Part shown: in pieces, positions 18,474-27,691 of the stretch
How the letters are laid out: every line of letters begins with the position of its first letter
Numbering within the stretch: the stretch's first letter is position 1
Source of the DNA: DATJFQ01 sp035492775
Lineage (GTDB): Bacteria > Acidobacteriota > Vicinamibacteria > Vicinamibacterales > 2-12-FULL-66-21
Length of the DNA stretch: 64,000 bases
NCBI GenBank assembly: GCA_035492775.1
Contig: DATJIW010000072.1
Location: 1-64,000 of the forward strand
Direction of reading: 5' to 3'
The notes under the pieces: model-generated
What the model was told of the DNA's origin: nothing
The model's database searches: none
The model's input: only the letters and a program-made list of their open reading frames with translations
Made by a program: the position numbers and the translations under genes

Positions 18474-19466
18474 CTAACGACGCACGATGATCTCGCCCTT
18501 CATCCCGAGGTCATCGTGCAGGGCGCAGATATACGCGTAAGTCCCCTCGTGCGTAAATGTCACCCGAAAACGCGTGGCGCCAAGCGGGGCCTGGGGGAGA
18601 AAGATCCGCTCCTGCGGCGCCGAGACGATGAATCCCGAGTGCGCGCTGTCGGCGGTGCTGGCGAGCGTGACGTGCCGGGCCCCGTCGGCGTCGATGGTGA
18701 CGTTCCCGGACGGCGGCATCGGATCTCCGGGTTCGGTGCCGAACGTGACCGTGTGGGGCGTCACGGGATCCTCGTTGGTCCATTCGACGGTGTCGCCGAC
18801 ATGAATCGTGATGCTCTCATGACTGAACCGCAGGACCGAGAGCGTCATCGAGCCGCCGCCGGTGGCCGTGACTTCCCCGTTCCCCGCGACGACCGCGGGT
18901 GTCAGCATTCGGCCGCCGTGTCCATGCCCGTGACCGCCGTCACGATCAGCGAGGAGATCCACGCTTTCCTCTGCAGCCTGATCGTCGTAGTCCGCTTGCT
19001 CGAATGGCAGCGGGCTGGACGGATCCAGCACGTGGACCACGCCGGTCATATTCTCGTGAACGAGGCAGACAAGCTTGAAGTTGCCCGGCTTCGGGAACGT
19101 GACGCTGAATTCCTGACCCTTCACCAGCGGCGGCGTCGTCACGCACGTCGTCCCGTCGAACGTCGCGGGGCTCGACGAGAATCCGGGACAGCCGGCGGGA
19201 AACGGCGGTCGCACCTGCGGCGAGGGAACGGTCCGCAGGAAGGTGACGGTATGGATCTCATCAACGTTGGAACGCCACGTGACGGTATCGCCGGCGTGAA
19301 TCCATAGCTCGTTGGGCAGAAAGGCGAGCGCCTGGTGGCCGAGGTCCTTGCTCTGCGCGCCGAGCGCCGCGTGCCATGACCATTGCGCCTGCACAAACTG
19401 CGGCGCCGCAAAGCCGGACAGGAGCACGAGCCCCGCCCACAGCGCCGATTTCGACATCTTCATCAT
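18474..19466 (-). CDS. Tandem cupredoxin (two type 1 copper domains) with His/Gly linker
   Basis: The 330-residue exported protein has two plastocyanin-like domains. The first has HTVTFL with CLVHENM; the second has HTVTFG with CALHDDLGM. Each thus shows the His, Cys, His, Met ligand set of a blue copper site. A linker near the middle contains HGHGHGG, which may bind metal. The start at 19466 (tandem ATGs) follows GGAGG and gives the signal peptide ALWAGLVLLSGFAAPQFVQAQ. Probably periplasmic electron transfer or copper binding. Confidence 0.88.
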   Translation of the reverse strand: MMKMSKSALWAGLVLLSGFAAPQFVQAQWSWHAALGAQSKDLGHQALAFLPNELWIHAGDTVTWRSNVDEIHTVTFLRTVPSPQVRPPFPAGCPGFSSSPATFDGTTCVTTPPLVKGQEFSVTFPKPGNFKLVCLVHENMTGVVHVLDPSSPLPFEQADYDDQAAEESVDLLADRDGGHGHGHGGRMLTPAVVAGNGEVTATGGGSMTLSVLRFSHESITIHVGDTVEWTNEDPVTPHTVTFGTEPGDPMPPSGNVTIDADGARHVTLASTADSAHSGFIVSAPQERIFLPQAPLGATRFRVTFTHEGTYAYICALHDDLGMKGEIIVRR

Positions 19467-20011
19467 TGTTTCTGCCTCCACCGATACAGTCCGCCCGGCG
19501 CGATCCCCACGGACGCGGGTCGCACGAGCAGCAGGACGGACTGTAAGCGCGATGACCGAGGGAGGCTGTTTCATTCAGCACATCGCCCGCGAAGGCGTTA
19601 CGCCTTGTCAGAGCCAAGCAGCGCGCCCACGCGCGACGTGGCAGCCACCGCCGTGCGCTCACGTGTTCAGTCGGGAACAGCGTCGCCAGCGACTACGGCA
19701 CTACCATCCTGCCCTTCCCCGCGATTTGGCGGAGTTGAGCGGCACAGTTGGTAAGCGGAGATGTTCATGCCACAACGAACCGTGATAATCGGTGCAATAC
19801 TCGTCTGAGCGGGGACAGCTTCCGCGAGGAAAATACGGCGCCCCAGGGAACCATGACGAGCGAGGGTGAATGGCTCGGGCCGTGCAAGCCAGGTCAGAAA
19901 CCAGACATCTACAAATGAACGTTCGGCAGGATGGGAATCGAAGTCCGCGCTGCTAACGTAACCTGACGACGGGCCCCTTCGCCGCAGTCGCATCCGCAGT
20001 AATCTGTGGAG
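19467..20011. other. Intergenic stretch between divergent genes
   Basis: About 545 bases between the cupredoxin and the membrane glycosyltransferase genes, which diverge from here, so promoters for both should lie within it. I see no convincing consensus site, repeat or small gene. Confidence 0.4.
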
Positions 20012-21640
20012 ATGGACGTCCGCCTGCCCGCGGATAGCGTTCGTCCGCCGGGGCGCACGACACGGCCCCACCGCGTCCTCCTGGTTGCCGTGATGGCGGT
20101 TGGCGTCTGGCTGCGTTGCGCGCATCTCGGGGCTGTCGGGTTCGCGGAGGACGAAATCGACATCCTTCGCGCGGTTTCCAGTTACGGCGTCGGCAACTAC
20201 GCCGCGAATGCGGAGCACCCGATGGTGGCGAAGCTGATGGCCTACGCGTCATGGCACGCAGCCGCGAAGTGGAATATGGCCGCAGCCGCACGCCATCTGC
20301 CGCGAGTGTCGGAGGAAGCCGCGCTTCGCCTGCCGGCCGCGCTTCTCGGCGGCGTCATCACGCCGCTCGCGCTCTACCTGCTCTGCGGCGAGTGGTTTCC
20401 GAACGCACGCGTCGCGCTGTGGGCCGCCGCCTTCTGGTCGCTGGACGGACAGGCGATCGCGCTGAACCGCTCGGCCAAGGAAGACACCATCTTCTGCGCG
20501 TTCTTCTTTCTGGCCTGCGCGCTGTACGCCTGCGCGCAGCGTCTCGGAGAACGGCGGCTGCGCGACGCCCATAGTAGTTATGTGGCAAGTGGCGCCGCCT
20601 TCGGCCTCATGCTGGCGAGCAAGTACATGCCGCAGTATTTCGGTCTCCACGCGCTGTATGTGCGAATCACTCGGCCGGACCCGGGCCTGAACCGGCCGCC
20701 GCGGCTTCGTTACTACACCGCGATGATCGGCGCCTTTCTCTGCTGCAATTTCGGCGTGCTCATGCCCGCGAGCTGGCGTCACCTGGCGCAATACTTTCGC
20801 GGACACACGCTGATCCACTCCGGTTACGACGTCGCCGGTCGCATCTACGTCAATACCCTTGCGGCGACGCCAGCGGGGGTGCCACCCTGGTTCTACGTCG
20901 TGTGGCTGGCAACGCGAACGCCACTCGTTGTTCTCGCCGCCGCGGCCCTGGGCGTCGGGTACGTGCTCCGGCATCCAGCGGCCCGGGCCTCAGTCTTCCT
21001 CCGCCTCTTCCTCGTGCTGATCCTGCTGCCCTATTCCTTTATCGCAGTGAAATTCGTCCGGTACATCCTTCCGCAGCTCGCGCTGATCGACATCCTCGCA
21101 GCTATCGGAACGGTCGTCGCGATCGATGCTCTCGCTCGTCGTCTGCCGGCGGGCGCCCGAGGCGTCATTCCGGTCGGTGCCGTCGTACTGTTCATCGGCG
21201 TTCCTTTTTCCAGCGCGCTGGCGACGCGTCCCTACTTCTCGCTCTCAGCGAATGCCCTCGGACAGCTCTGGGCGCCGCCCGGAGTCCTCTGTCCGGACGA
21301 TGAATTCAACGACGCTGCGATCCGCGAGGCGGTCATGACCGTGGCCGCCAAGGCTGGCGTGGGAGCGGCGATTGCGAGCGACGCATCCACCGTGGTGTCC
21401 ACGTATCTGGCACGCGCCGGCCGATCGGACATCGAGTCCCGATCGCTCTCGAGAGACGGCCTTCCAACGCCGTTGTGCGAGACCTGGATCATCGATGGCG
21501 AAGGCCATCGTTATTTCGAGAACGAGGAGATGCTGCGTGCGGTCGCCATGCGCCCGCCAGTGCGGGTCTGGAGAATTCGCGGCGCCGTCGCCGTCCGCCT
21601 CTACGCGCCCGACTCCACGATCCCTTGCCGCGTGCAGTAG
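20012..21640 (+). CDS. PMT/ArnT-type membrane glycosyltransferase (GT-C fold)
   Basis: This 542-residue polytopic protein has about eleven membrane segments. An acidic pair in GFAEDEIDIL sits in the first periplasmic loop, the position of the catalytic Asp/Glu in PMT_2 glycosyltransferases, and KEDTIFCAFFFLA follows. It probably moves a sugar from a polyprenyl-phosphate donor to a protein or lipid at the outer face of the inner membrane. The ATG at 20012 follows GTGGAG. It has no obvious operon partner. Confidence 0.83.
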   Translation: MDVRLPADSVRPPGRTTRPHRVLLVAVMAVGVWLRCAHLGAVGFAEDEIDILRAVSSYGVGNYAANAEHPMVAKLMAYASWHAAAKWNMAAAARHLPRVSEEAALRLPAALLGGVITPLALYLLCGEWFPNARVALWAAAFWSLDGQAIALNRSAKEDTIFCAFFFLACALYACAQRLGERRLRDAHSSYVASGAAFGLMLASKYMPQYFGLHALYVRITRPDPGLNRPPRLRYYTAMIGAFLCCNFGVLMPASWRHLAQYFRGHTLIHSGYDVAGRIYVNTLAATPAGVPPWFYVVWLATRTPLVVLAAAALGVGYVLRHPAARASVFLRLFLVLILLPYSFIAVKFVRYILPQLALIDILAAIGTVVAIDALARRLPAGARGVIPVGAVVLFIGVPFSSALATRPYFSLSANALGQLWAPPGVLCPDDEFNDAAIREAVMTVAAKAGVGAAIASDASTVVSTYLARAGRSDIESRSLSRDGLPTPLCETWIIDGEGHRYFENEEMLRAVAMRPPVRVWRIRGAVAVRLYAPDSTIPCRVQ

Positions 21641-21684
21641 GACGATCGTCTTCGCATGGACGTTTTGTGAATCGGTAAAGCGAC

Positions 21685-24186
21685 CTACTCGTACTTCAGC
21701 GCCCTCATCGGATCCAAGCGTGACGCACGGTACGCGGGAATGAAGCCGGCGCAGAGCGCGACCAGCGCGAGCGCAACGGCCGAGAGCGCCAGCACGACCG
21801 GATCGGCACCGGACATCTGAAACAGAATCGACTGCGCCGCTCTCCCGACGCCGACCGCGCCGGCCAGGCCCACCAGTCCGCCCGCCAGCGTCATGATCGC
21901 CACCTGCTGCAGCACCATGCCCCGAACGCGGCCTGGAGCGGCGCCGAGCGCCATCCGCAGGCCGATTTCGCGCGTGCGCTGTGCGACCGTATAGGCGAGC
22001 ACGCCATAGAGACCGACCGCCGCGAGCAGCGTCGCCAGCAGCGCGAATGCCGTCGACAGCGTCGTCATCATGCGATCGAGAAACGTGTTGTCGCGAACCT
22101 GCTCGGGAAGCGTCACGAGGTTCTCGATGGGGAGATCGGGGTCCAATCGCTTCACGGCCGCCGTGATCGCCGGCGCCGCCTGCCCGATATCGCCGGACGT
22201 CCGCACGTAGACGTGCATCGCTCCGAGTCCGGTGTCCTGTCGATACGGCAGGAAGTATTGCGGCGGCACCTGTTGCTTCACGTCGCTGTACTTTGCATCC
22301 GCGACGACGCCGATGATGGTCGTGTCAAGAGGATTGCGGTATCCCTGCACTCCCGGTCCCATGAGCTTTCCGACCGCGTCATGTCCAAGGCCGAATTTCT
22401 TCGCGAAGGTCTGGTTGACGATCGCGACCTTCGGCGAATTGACGGTGTCGGCGTCCGTGAACTCGCGTCCGGCGATGAGCGGGATCCCGAGCGCCGAAAA
22501 ATAGCCCGGACCGACCTTGTTGTAGCGCGCGTTGCTGTCCGTATCCGGTCCTGCCTTGAACCCCTGGACGGCGATGTTTCGTGAACGGTTGTTGCTCGAC
22601 AGAATCGGCACGTTCGACAGGGTCACGGCCGTCACACCGGGTGCAGCGCGGAGTTCGTTTTCGAGACGCTGAAACAACAGTCGGGCACGGTCGACCGCAT
22701 AGCCATTCAGATCGGGAGACAGGCCGAACGTGATGACGTGGTCCACGTTGATGCCCAGGTTGATTCGGCTGACGTTCAGCAGACTCTTGACGAAAAACCC
22801 GGACGAGGCGAGCAACAGCATCGAGAGCGCGATCTGGGACGTGGCGAGCACTAGCCGGAACCGCGCGGCGCCTTTCGCGGCGGACGGCTGGCCAGCCTGG
22901 TTTTTCAGCGTGGAGGCGAGATCCGGCCGGGTGCTCTGAAGCGCGGGGAAGAGGCCGAAGACCAGCCCCGTGGCGACCGTCAGACCGATCGCAAACAGGA
23001 TGACGGTGCCGCTGATGCTGAATGTCACGGTGTGCTGCACTTCGGGCGGCAGCAACGAGGTGACGAGCACGAGCGTCCAGTGTGCGATCACCAGACTGGC
23101 AAGTCCGCCGACAGCCGCCAGCAGCAGCGACTCGGTGAGCAGCTGCCCGATCAAGCGCGCGCGGCTCGCGCCGATCGAGAGTCGTATGGCCATCTCTCCG
23201 GCGCGCGCCGCGGATCGCGCGAGCAGCAGGTTCGCGATGTTGGCGCAGGCGATGAGCAGCACGAAACCGGTGACGGCGAGCAGGAATCGCAGCGGCGTCT
23301 TCGTCTGGTCGGGAATCGTACTCTGGCCGCGCCCTCCCGGCGCGAGCAGAATCGCCTTCGCGCGAAAGCGTGCCATCGTCTCCTCGCTGATGTCCTTCTG
23401 CAGGGGCGCTTCGACGCCGTTGACGATCGCGTGATATTGCGCGCCGAGTGACGCGCGCGCGGCTTCGATCGTAACGCCCGGTCGCAGGCGCGCGAACAAG
23501 TACGCCCAATAGTCGGTCCGGAGCGACCAATCAGTCTCGTCGTCGAGCACCGACCGCAGCGTGATCGGGACGAACACAGCAGACCGCATCCCGATTGTCG
23601 TGCCGTCGAAGCCCTTCGGCGCGACGCCGACGATCGTCAGGCTCTTTCCGTTGACGATCAGCGGTCTGTTCAGGACCGTCGGATCCAGACCAAATCGCGA
23701 CGACCAGTAGTTGTAGCTGAGCACCACAACGCGGCCTTCGCCGACGACGCTGTCGTCATTCGCGTTGAGCAGCCGACCGAGCGCCGGCTGCAGCTCGAGC
23801 ACGGGAAAATAGCTGCCGGAGACGAGTAGTCCCCGGGCGCTCGACGTTTGACCGTCGTAGGCGAGGTTCGCGGCGAACGCGACGTGCGCCGCGATGTCCG
23901 CAAAAACCGTCTGCACTCTCTGCAGGTCGCGGAACATCGGGTAGCTGAACACCACCTCACAGTCGCCCTCCTGGCCGCAGCTCCCATAGCCGGGCTTCGG
24001 CCCGGGCGCGCTCAGGTTGACGAGTTCCGATGGATTGGGAACGGCGAGCGACTCCAGCAGCACCTGGTGGAACACCGAAAAAATTCCAGCAGTTGCGCCA
24101 ATGCCGAGTGACAGGGAGACGACGGCGACGGCCGTCACGAACGGGGTTCTGCAATGTGTGCGGATGGCGAACTTGAGCGTGCGCAT
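21685..24186 (-). CDS. ABC transporter permease of the FtsX/MacB type (acidobacterial duplicated permease)
   Basis: The 833-residue protein contains an N-terminal helix (FVTAVAVVSLSLGIGATAGIFSVF) followed by a MacB-like periplasmic domain, a first FtsX membrane block, a second periplasmic domain and a second FtsX block. It ends PAYRASRLDPMRALKYE. This is the ADOP family of Acidobacteriota, which is usually encoded without an adjacent ATPase, as here. The substrate is unknown; MacB-type relatives act in mechanotransmission rather than classical transport. The gene converges on the glycosyltransferase gene. Confidence 0.9.
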   Translation of the reverse strand: MRTLKFAIRTHCRTPFVTAVAVVSLSLGIGATAGIFSVFHQVLLESLAVPNPSELVNLSAPGPKPGYGSCGQEGDCEVVFSYPMFRDLQRVQTVFADIAAHVAFAANLAYDGQTSSARGLLVSGSYFPVLELQPALGRLLNANDDSVVGEGRVVVLSYNYWSSRFGLDPTVLNRPLIVNGKSLTIVGVAPKGFDGTTIGMRSAVFVPITLRSVLDDETDWSLRTDYWAYLFARLRPGVTIEAARASLGAQYHAIVNGVEAPLQKDISEETMARFRAKAILLAPGGRGQSTIPDQTKTPLRFLLAVTGFVLLIACANIANLLLARSAARAGEMAIRLSIGASRARLIGQLLTESLLLAAVGGLASLVIAHWTLVLVTSLLPPEVQHTVTFSISGTVILFAIGLTVATGLVFGLFPALQSTRPDLASTLKNQAGQPSAAKGAARFRLVLATSQIALSMLLLASSGFFVKSLLNVSRINLGINVDHVITFGLSPDLNGYAVDRARLLFQRLENELRAAPGVTAVTLSNVPILSSNNRSRNIAVQGFKAGPDTDSNARYNKVGPGYFSALGIPLIAGREFTDADTVNSPKVAIVNQTFAKKFGLGHDAVGKLMGPGVQGYRNPLDTTIIGVVADAKYSDVKQQVPPQYFLPYRQDTGLGAMHVYVRTSGDIGQAAPAITAAVKRLDPDLPIENLVTLPEQVRDNTFLDRMMTTLSTAFALLATLLAAVGLYGVLAYTVAQRTREIGLRMALGAAPGRVRGMVLQQVAIMTLAGGLVGLAGAVGVGRAAQSILFQMSGADPVVLALSAVALALVALCAGFIPAYRASRLDPMRALKYE

Positions 24187-24297
24187 ACAGCACTTGGACG
24201 AGACACGGTCCTGCGACGTTTACCCGAGCGGGCGGACGAGCGCACCTTACGGTGAAGGATTATGTCGACGCGTACGCAAGCCGGATCGCATCCGCGT

Positions 24298-25128
24298 TCA
24301 ACCCGCCGGCTTCTGCGCGCACAGGCGGACGACGCGTAACCGCTTGAGGCCGAAATCAGCGGTCGCGTCCGTATCCTCGTAACGAAGAACCCGGAAACGC
24401 GAGAACAGCTGCAGCAGCTCGTTGGTATCGAACACGACGCCCTCACCGATCGGCCCCGACCTCGTCGCGTCGCGGTGGAAGCCTTCGACGACGACCAGTC
24501 CGCCCGGCTTCAACGTGTCGAACACCCTCGCGACATTTTCGCGGACGCCGACGTAGCTCAGGACGACCAGATCCCACGCGTCCTTCTTGAACTCGAACTG
24601 ATCGTCCCGCATCACGAATGTCGTCAGCTTCACGCCGAGGCGCGACGCCTCCTGCTGCGCCGTGGCAACCGCGCGATCGGCCGGGTCGAAGCCCGTCACC
24701 GTCCAACCCTGCTGGGCCAGGTAAATCGCGTTGCGACCCTGGCCCATGCCAACGTCGAGGGCTGCGCCGGGCTTGACGTCACGAATCATGTCGACGAGAA
24801 ACGCATTCGGCTTCGTGTTGAACGAAGGCGTGGATGCGGTGAGCACGCGATTCCACCGGTCCGCTTCCACGCGGTTCGAGACGTCCTCGACGACTTTGAT
24901 ACGCCGGTCGATTTCGCCGGCGGGGACGCCCTGCTTCCGCAGCTCGGCGCGGTAATTCGCTTCGACATCCCCTTTCATGGAGTCGGGCGTGCTCGTCATC
25001 CACGTCATGAAGGCGTCGAAGACCCGCTGATCGGCGGCGGAGATCGGGGGCGCCGACTGCGCGCGGGGGAAGGTAACGGTGCAGGCGACGATTAGTGCGG
25101 ACAGGACCAGGGTGCGGAGCCGGAACAT
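24298..25128 (-). CDS. Exported class I SAM-dependent methyltransferase
   Basis: The 276-residue protein has a signal peptide (TLVLSALIVACTVTFPRAQ) and a Rossmann methyltransferase core: ALDVGMGQGRNAIYLAQQG (motif I), VTGFDP and DLVVLSYVG. An AGGAGG seven bases before the ATG at 25128 fixes the start. A signal peptide on a SAM methyltransferase is unusual because SAM is cytoplasmic, yet such proteins recur in this phylum. Substrate unknown. Confidence 0.83.
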   Translation of the reverse strand: MFRLRTLVLSALIVACTVTFPRAQSAPPISAADQRVFDAFMTWMTSTPDSMKGDVEANYRAELRKQGVPAGEIDRRIKVVEDVSNRVEADRWNRVLTASTPSFNTKPNAFLVDMIRDVKPGAALDVGMGQGRNAIYLAQQGWTVTGFDPADRAVATAQQEASRLGVKLTTFVMRDDQFEFKKDAWDLVVLSYVGVRENVARVFDTLKPGGLVVVEGFHRDATRSGPIGEGVVFDTNELLQLFSRFRVLRYEDTDATADFGLKRLRVVRLCAQKPAG

Positions 25129-25209
25129 CGGCAATCCTCCTGTGACCAGGAAGAATACCTTTTTTGCGCCGTCGGCGGGGCTCTCAATCAACCAGCAGAC
25201 GCTGGGACC

Positions 25210-25629
25210 TTACTTCGGTCGGTCGACGTAGACAGGGTTGTCGCCCGTGAGCCTGCAGCCCTTGGCCCATTCCTTCTTGTCCCCCTCGGCTGCTATTGCT
25301 TCCAACTGCGTGCGCGTCCACTCGTCCTTGCGGAACGGGAAATTCAAGCCGAGATGCGAGTAGCACATCGACAGATAGGCGACCTGCCGTTGAAACTCGG
25401 CCTTCTCCTGCTGCTCCGCTCCCTGGGCGGACTCATTGGCTGCCCATTCCGAGAGACCGGCAATATTGGGGAATGCGACGGCGGCAATTGTGACGGCAGA
25501 TACCGCGATGGTCAGGACGGCGACCACTCTCGTTGCTCGATATCGAGAACCGCCCTCGGCCTGCAGCATGTGAATCATGCGAGCGATGACGAACAGGCCG
25601 AGCAACAGCACGAGACCAGTGCTGCCCAT
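25210..25629 (-). CDS. Hypothetical membrane protein
   Basis: This 139-residue protein is not recognised. It has two predicted membrane helices (residues 4-20 and about 35-55), then a soluble domain rich in Glu, Gln and Lys with two cysteines (LSMCYSHLG and AKGCRLTG). GGAG lies six bases before the ATG. It lies between an exported methyltransferase and an NTF2-like protein on the same strand. Confidence 0.7.
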   Translation of the reverse strand: MGSTGLVLLLGLFVIARMIHMLQAEGGSRYRATRVVAVLTIAVSAVTIAAVAFPNIAGLSEWAANESAQGAEQQEKAEFQRQVAYLSMCYSHLGLNFPFRKDEWTRTQLEAIAAEGDKKEWAKGCRLTGDNPVYVDRPK

Positions 25630-25729
25630 AGGAGTCTCCGGTTTGAGTGCGTGTTCCGACGATTGTAATCAGTGCCGCGCTTCCGTCGCGGCAACCGTTC
25701 CGTTATTCCCGTTCGCATCGAGGAAGTCG

Positions 25730-26200
25730 TCAGCGGCTGTCCAGTGCGCGTGCCTCGCCGCGCGAATGCAGCAGGATCTGCCAGCGGTTGTCCCGCTTCA
25801 CCCATACCGAGTTCAGCGCGTTCTGGTTGCGCACTTGCTTTCCTGAGGCGTCGATGACCGTCGCATCCGAGTCATAGCTGATCGTGTACGCATAGGGGCC
25901 GAGTACGCTGACGCGGAAGTTGTTCTGCGAATACGACAGGAGCTTGAGCGTCGGGATTTCCTTCAGCAGCCCGGCCTTGGTTTCGACCGAGCCGTCCTTC
26001 GCGATATCCACGAACTCGTCCGCCACCAGCGATGCGATGGCTTGCATGTCGTGCTTCTGATCAGCCGCAAACAGTTCCTTTTCATTGGCAACGGCGGCAT
26101 CGTAGCTGATGGGGGCGATCGGCATCGCCTGCGGGGCCTGCGCCGCCCCTTGCGTCCACGCACAGGCTGCGAGCATCAAGACTAGAGCGGGCATTTTCAT
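25730..26200 (-). CDS. NTF2-like (DUF4440/SnoaL-type) exported protein
   Basis: The 156-residue protein has a signal peptide (PALVLMLAACAWTQGAAQA) and an NTF2-like cone fold pattern: ELFAADQKHDMQAIASLVADEF, then FRVSVLGPYAYTISYD and SVWVKRDNRWQILLHSRG. Such DUF4440 proteins are small lipid- or ligand-binding or enzyme-like domains without a fixed role. AAGGAG precedes the start. Confidence 0.82.
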   Translation of the reverse strand: MKMPALVLMLAACAWTQGAAQAPQAMPIAPISYDAAVANEKELFAADQKHDMQAIASLVADEFVDIAKDGSVETKAGLLKEIPTLKLLSYSQNNFRVSVLGPYAYTISYDSDATVIDASGKQVRNQNALNSVWVKRDNRWQILLHSRGEARALDSR

Positions 26201-26288
26201 CGCGATCTCCTTCGCAATGCGATTTTACTCGCAGCCACCGCAGTCGCCAGCGGCGGGCGTTCCGCCATTGGATTGAGCGACGGACCAC

Positions 26289-26657
26289 TCAGACGGCGTC
26301 GAACGCCGCCTGATAGACGGTCAGGACGGGATCGTCGCCGAAGGCATCGTCGATTGCGACCACGTCGAAGCGGCACGGTTGGCCGGTCAGTCGCTTGCGC
26401 GCGAGGTAATCGACCGCCATGCGGACGACCCTGCGCTGCTTCTGCGGCGTCACGCTTTCCGCGGCGGTCCCGCACTCGGCGGTACCCTTCGCGCGCACTT
26501 CGACAAACACGATGGTGTCACCGTCTCTGGCGATGATGTCGATTTCGCCGTGCGCCGTGCGGTACCGGCGGTCCAGAATTGCGTACCCGCGCGCGGCAAG
26601 AGCGCTCACGGCAAGATTTTCGCCGATGATTCCGAGTTCCACGCGATCGGTACTCAT
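26289..26657 (-). CDS. YraN/UPF0102 family nuclease-fold protein
   Basis: This 122-residue protein has the YraN signature: GENLAVSALAARGYAILDRRYR, HGEIDIIARDGDTIVFVEVRAKG (Asp and Glu-x-Arg of a restriction-endonuclease-like fold), and TPQKQRRVVRMAVDYL. The family is widespread and often close to genes for DNA uptake or ribosome maturation. The start ATG at 26657 lies 35 bases after the PrsW-like gene and matches the family's usual length. Confidence 0.9.
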   Translation of the reverse strand: MSTDRVELGIIGENLAVSALAARGYAILDRRYRTAHGEIDIIARDGDTIVFVEVRAKGTAECGTAAESVTPQKQRRVVRMAVDYLARKRLTGQPCRFDVVAIDDAFGDDPVLTVYQAAFDAV

Positions 26658-26692
26658 GCAGGGATCGCGGGGGGCAAACGCCGCGCCAGCGT

Positions 26693-27688
26693 TCAGCGGC
26701 TGAGCAGGTGCGAGTGCCAGTGGTCGCGGTCGCTCGTGACGTTCAGCGGTTTGAGCGCGAGTAGACCTGTGCGTCCTATCGAGCGCCGGAGGTACTCGAC
26801 TTCCTCCAGTGCCGCCCGCGTTTCGGCGTCGGATTCGAGCTCGAGCCCCGCGGACCGGGCGATCAGCTTTCCTTTCGCCTGCGCCGACAGCTCCAGCTGG
26901 AGACGCAGCAGGCAGAACATGTCGGCGACGATCGGCCCCGGAAACCGGGCGCGCAGCTCGCGCAGATATTGCGCGAAATGGGTTACCTCGAAGGCGTCGG
27001 ACGTGACGAGATCCAGGAGCTCGACGTCGAGGTCGAGCCCGGCGCCCACCCACTCCCTGGTGGCGCGCTCACTCCAATCGAAGACGAAGATCAGGAGCAG
27101 CGGAACGATGATCAGGAGGATCAGCATCTGCACGAACGGCGGCAGGATCACGGAATTGAACCCGGCGTGCAGCGCAATCGCTGCCGCGCAGGCGGGAAGG
27201 TACGCCACCGGAGAGCTCGCGCCGCGCCGCGTCGTCAGCCGCAGGGCGATCATGGCAAAGAGCGACGTCGCAGCTCCGTGGAGGATGGCAGTCCCGAAGC
27301 CGCGGACGACCCAGAGGGACAGCGGTGAACCCGGACGGGCGTGGATGTAGATCATGTTCTCCACGAGCGCGAAGCCCGCCCCGATCGCGAAGCCCTGAAT
27401 GCCGGCGTCCACGGGGAATCCCACCCATCGCGACGCGAGAATCGCAACGACGATCGTGCCTTTGAGAATTTCCTCGACCGCCGGCGCGAGCACGCGGAGG
27501 TTGATCAGCTGATGGAGTCCGCTCACCCGTACCCATGGCAGGAGTGCGTCGGAAAGGAGCGCCGCCAGCGCGCCTCCGATGAGCGCGAACGCCAGCTCCT
27601 GCGGATGGACCAGCTTGAAGCTGTCCATCAGCAACAGCACCACCAGGAAGAAGAGGACCGGCAGGAGCGCGAGGGCGTAAGGTGCCAT
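26693..27688 (-). CDS. PrsW-like intramembrane glutamic protease family protein
   Basis: The 331-residue polytopic protein carries PrsW-family motifs in membrane helices: APAVEEILKG (paired Glu), GFALVENMIY, ILHGAATSLFAM and ALHAGFN. PrsW in Bacillus cleaves the anti-sigma factor RsiW; here an ECF sigma system lies about 4 kb upstream on the same strand, so a functional link is conceivable. A charged cytoplasmic tail of about 120 residues follows the membrane part. It starts 3 bases after the preceding gene. Confidence 0.82.
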   Translation of the reverse strand: MAPYALALLPVLFFLVVLLLMDSFKLVHPQELAFALIGGALAALLSDALLPWVRVSGLHQLINLRVLAPAVEEILKGTIVVAILASRWVGFPVDAGIQGFAIGAGFALVENMIYIHARPGSPLSLWVVRGFGTAILHGAATSLFAMIALRLTTRRGASSPVAYLPACAAAIALHAGFNSVILPPFVQMLILLIIVPLLLIFVFDWSERATREWVGAGLDLDVELLDLVTSDAFEVTHFAQYLRELRARFPGPIVADMFCLLRLQLELSAQAKGKLIARSAGLELESDAETRAALEEVEYLRRSIGRTGLLALKPLNVTSDRDHWHSHLLSR

Positions 27689-27691
27689 GGT

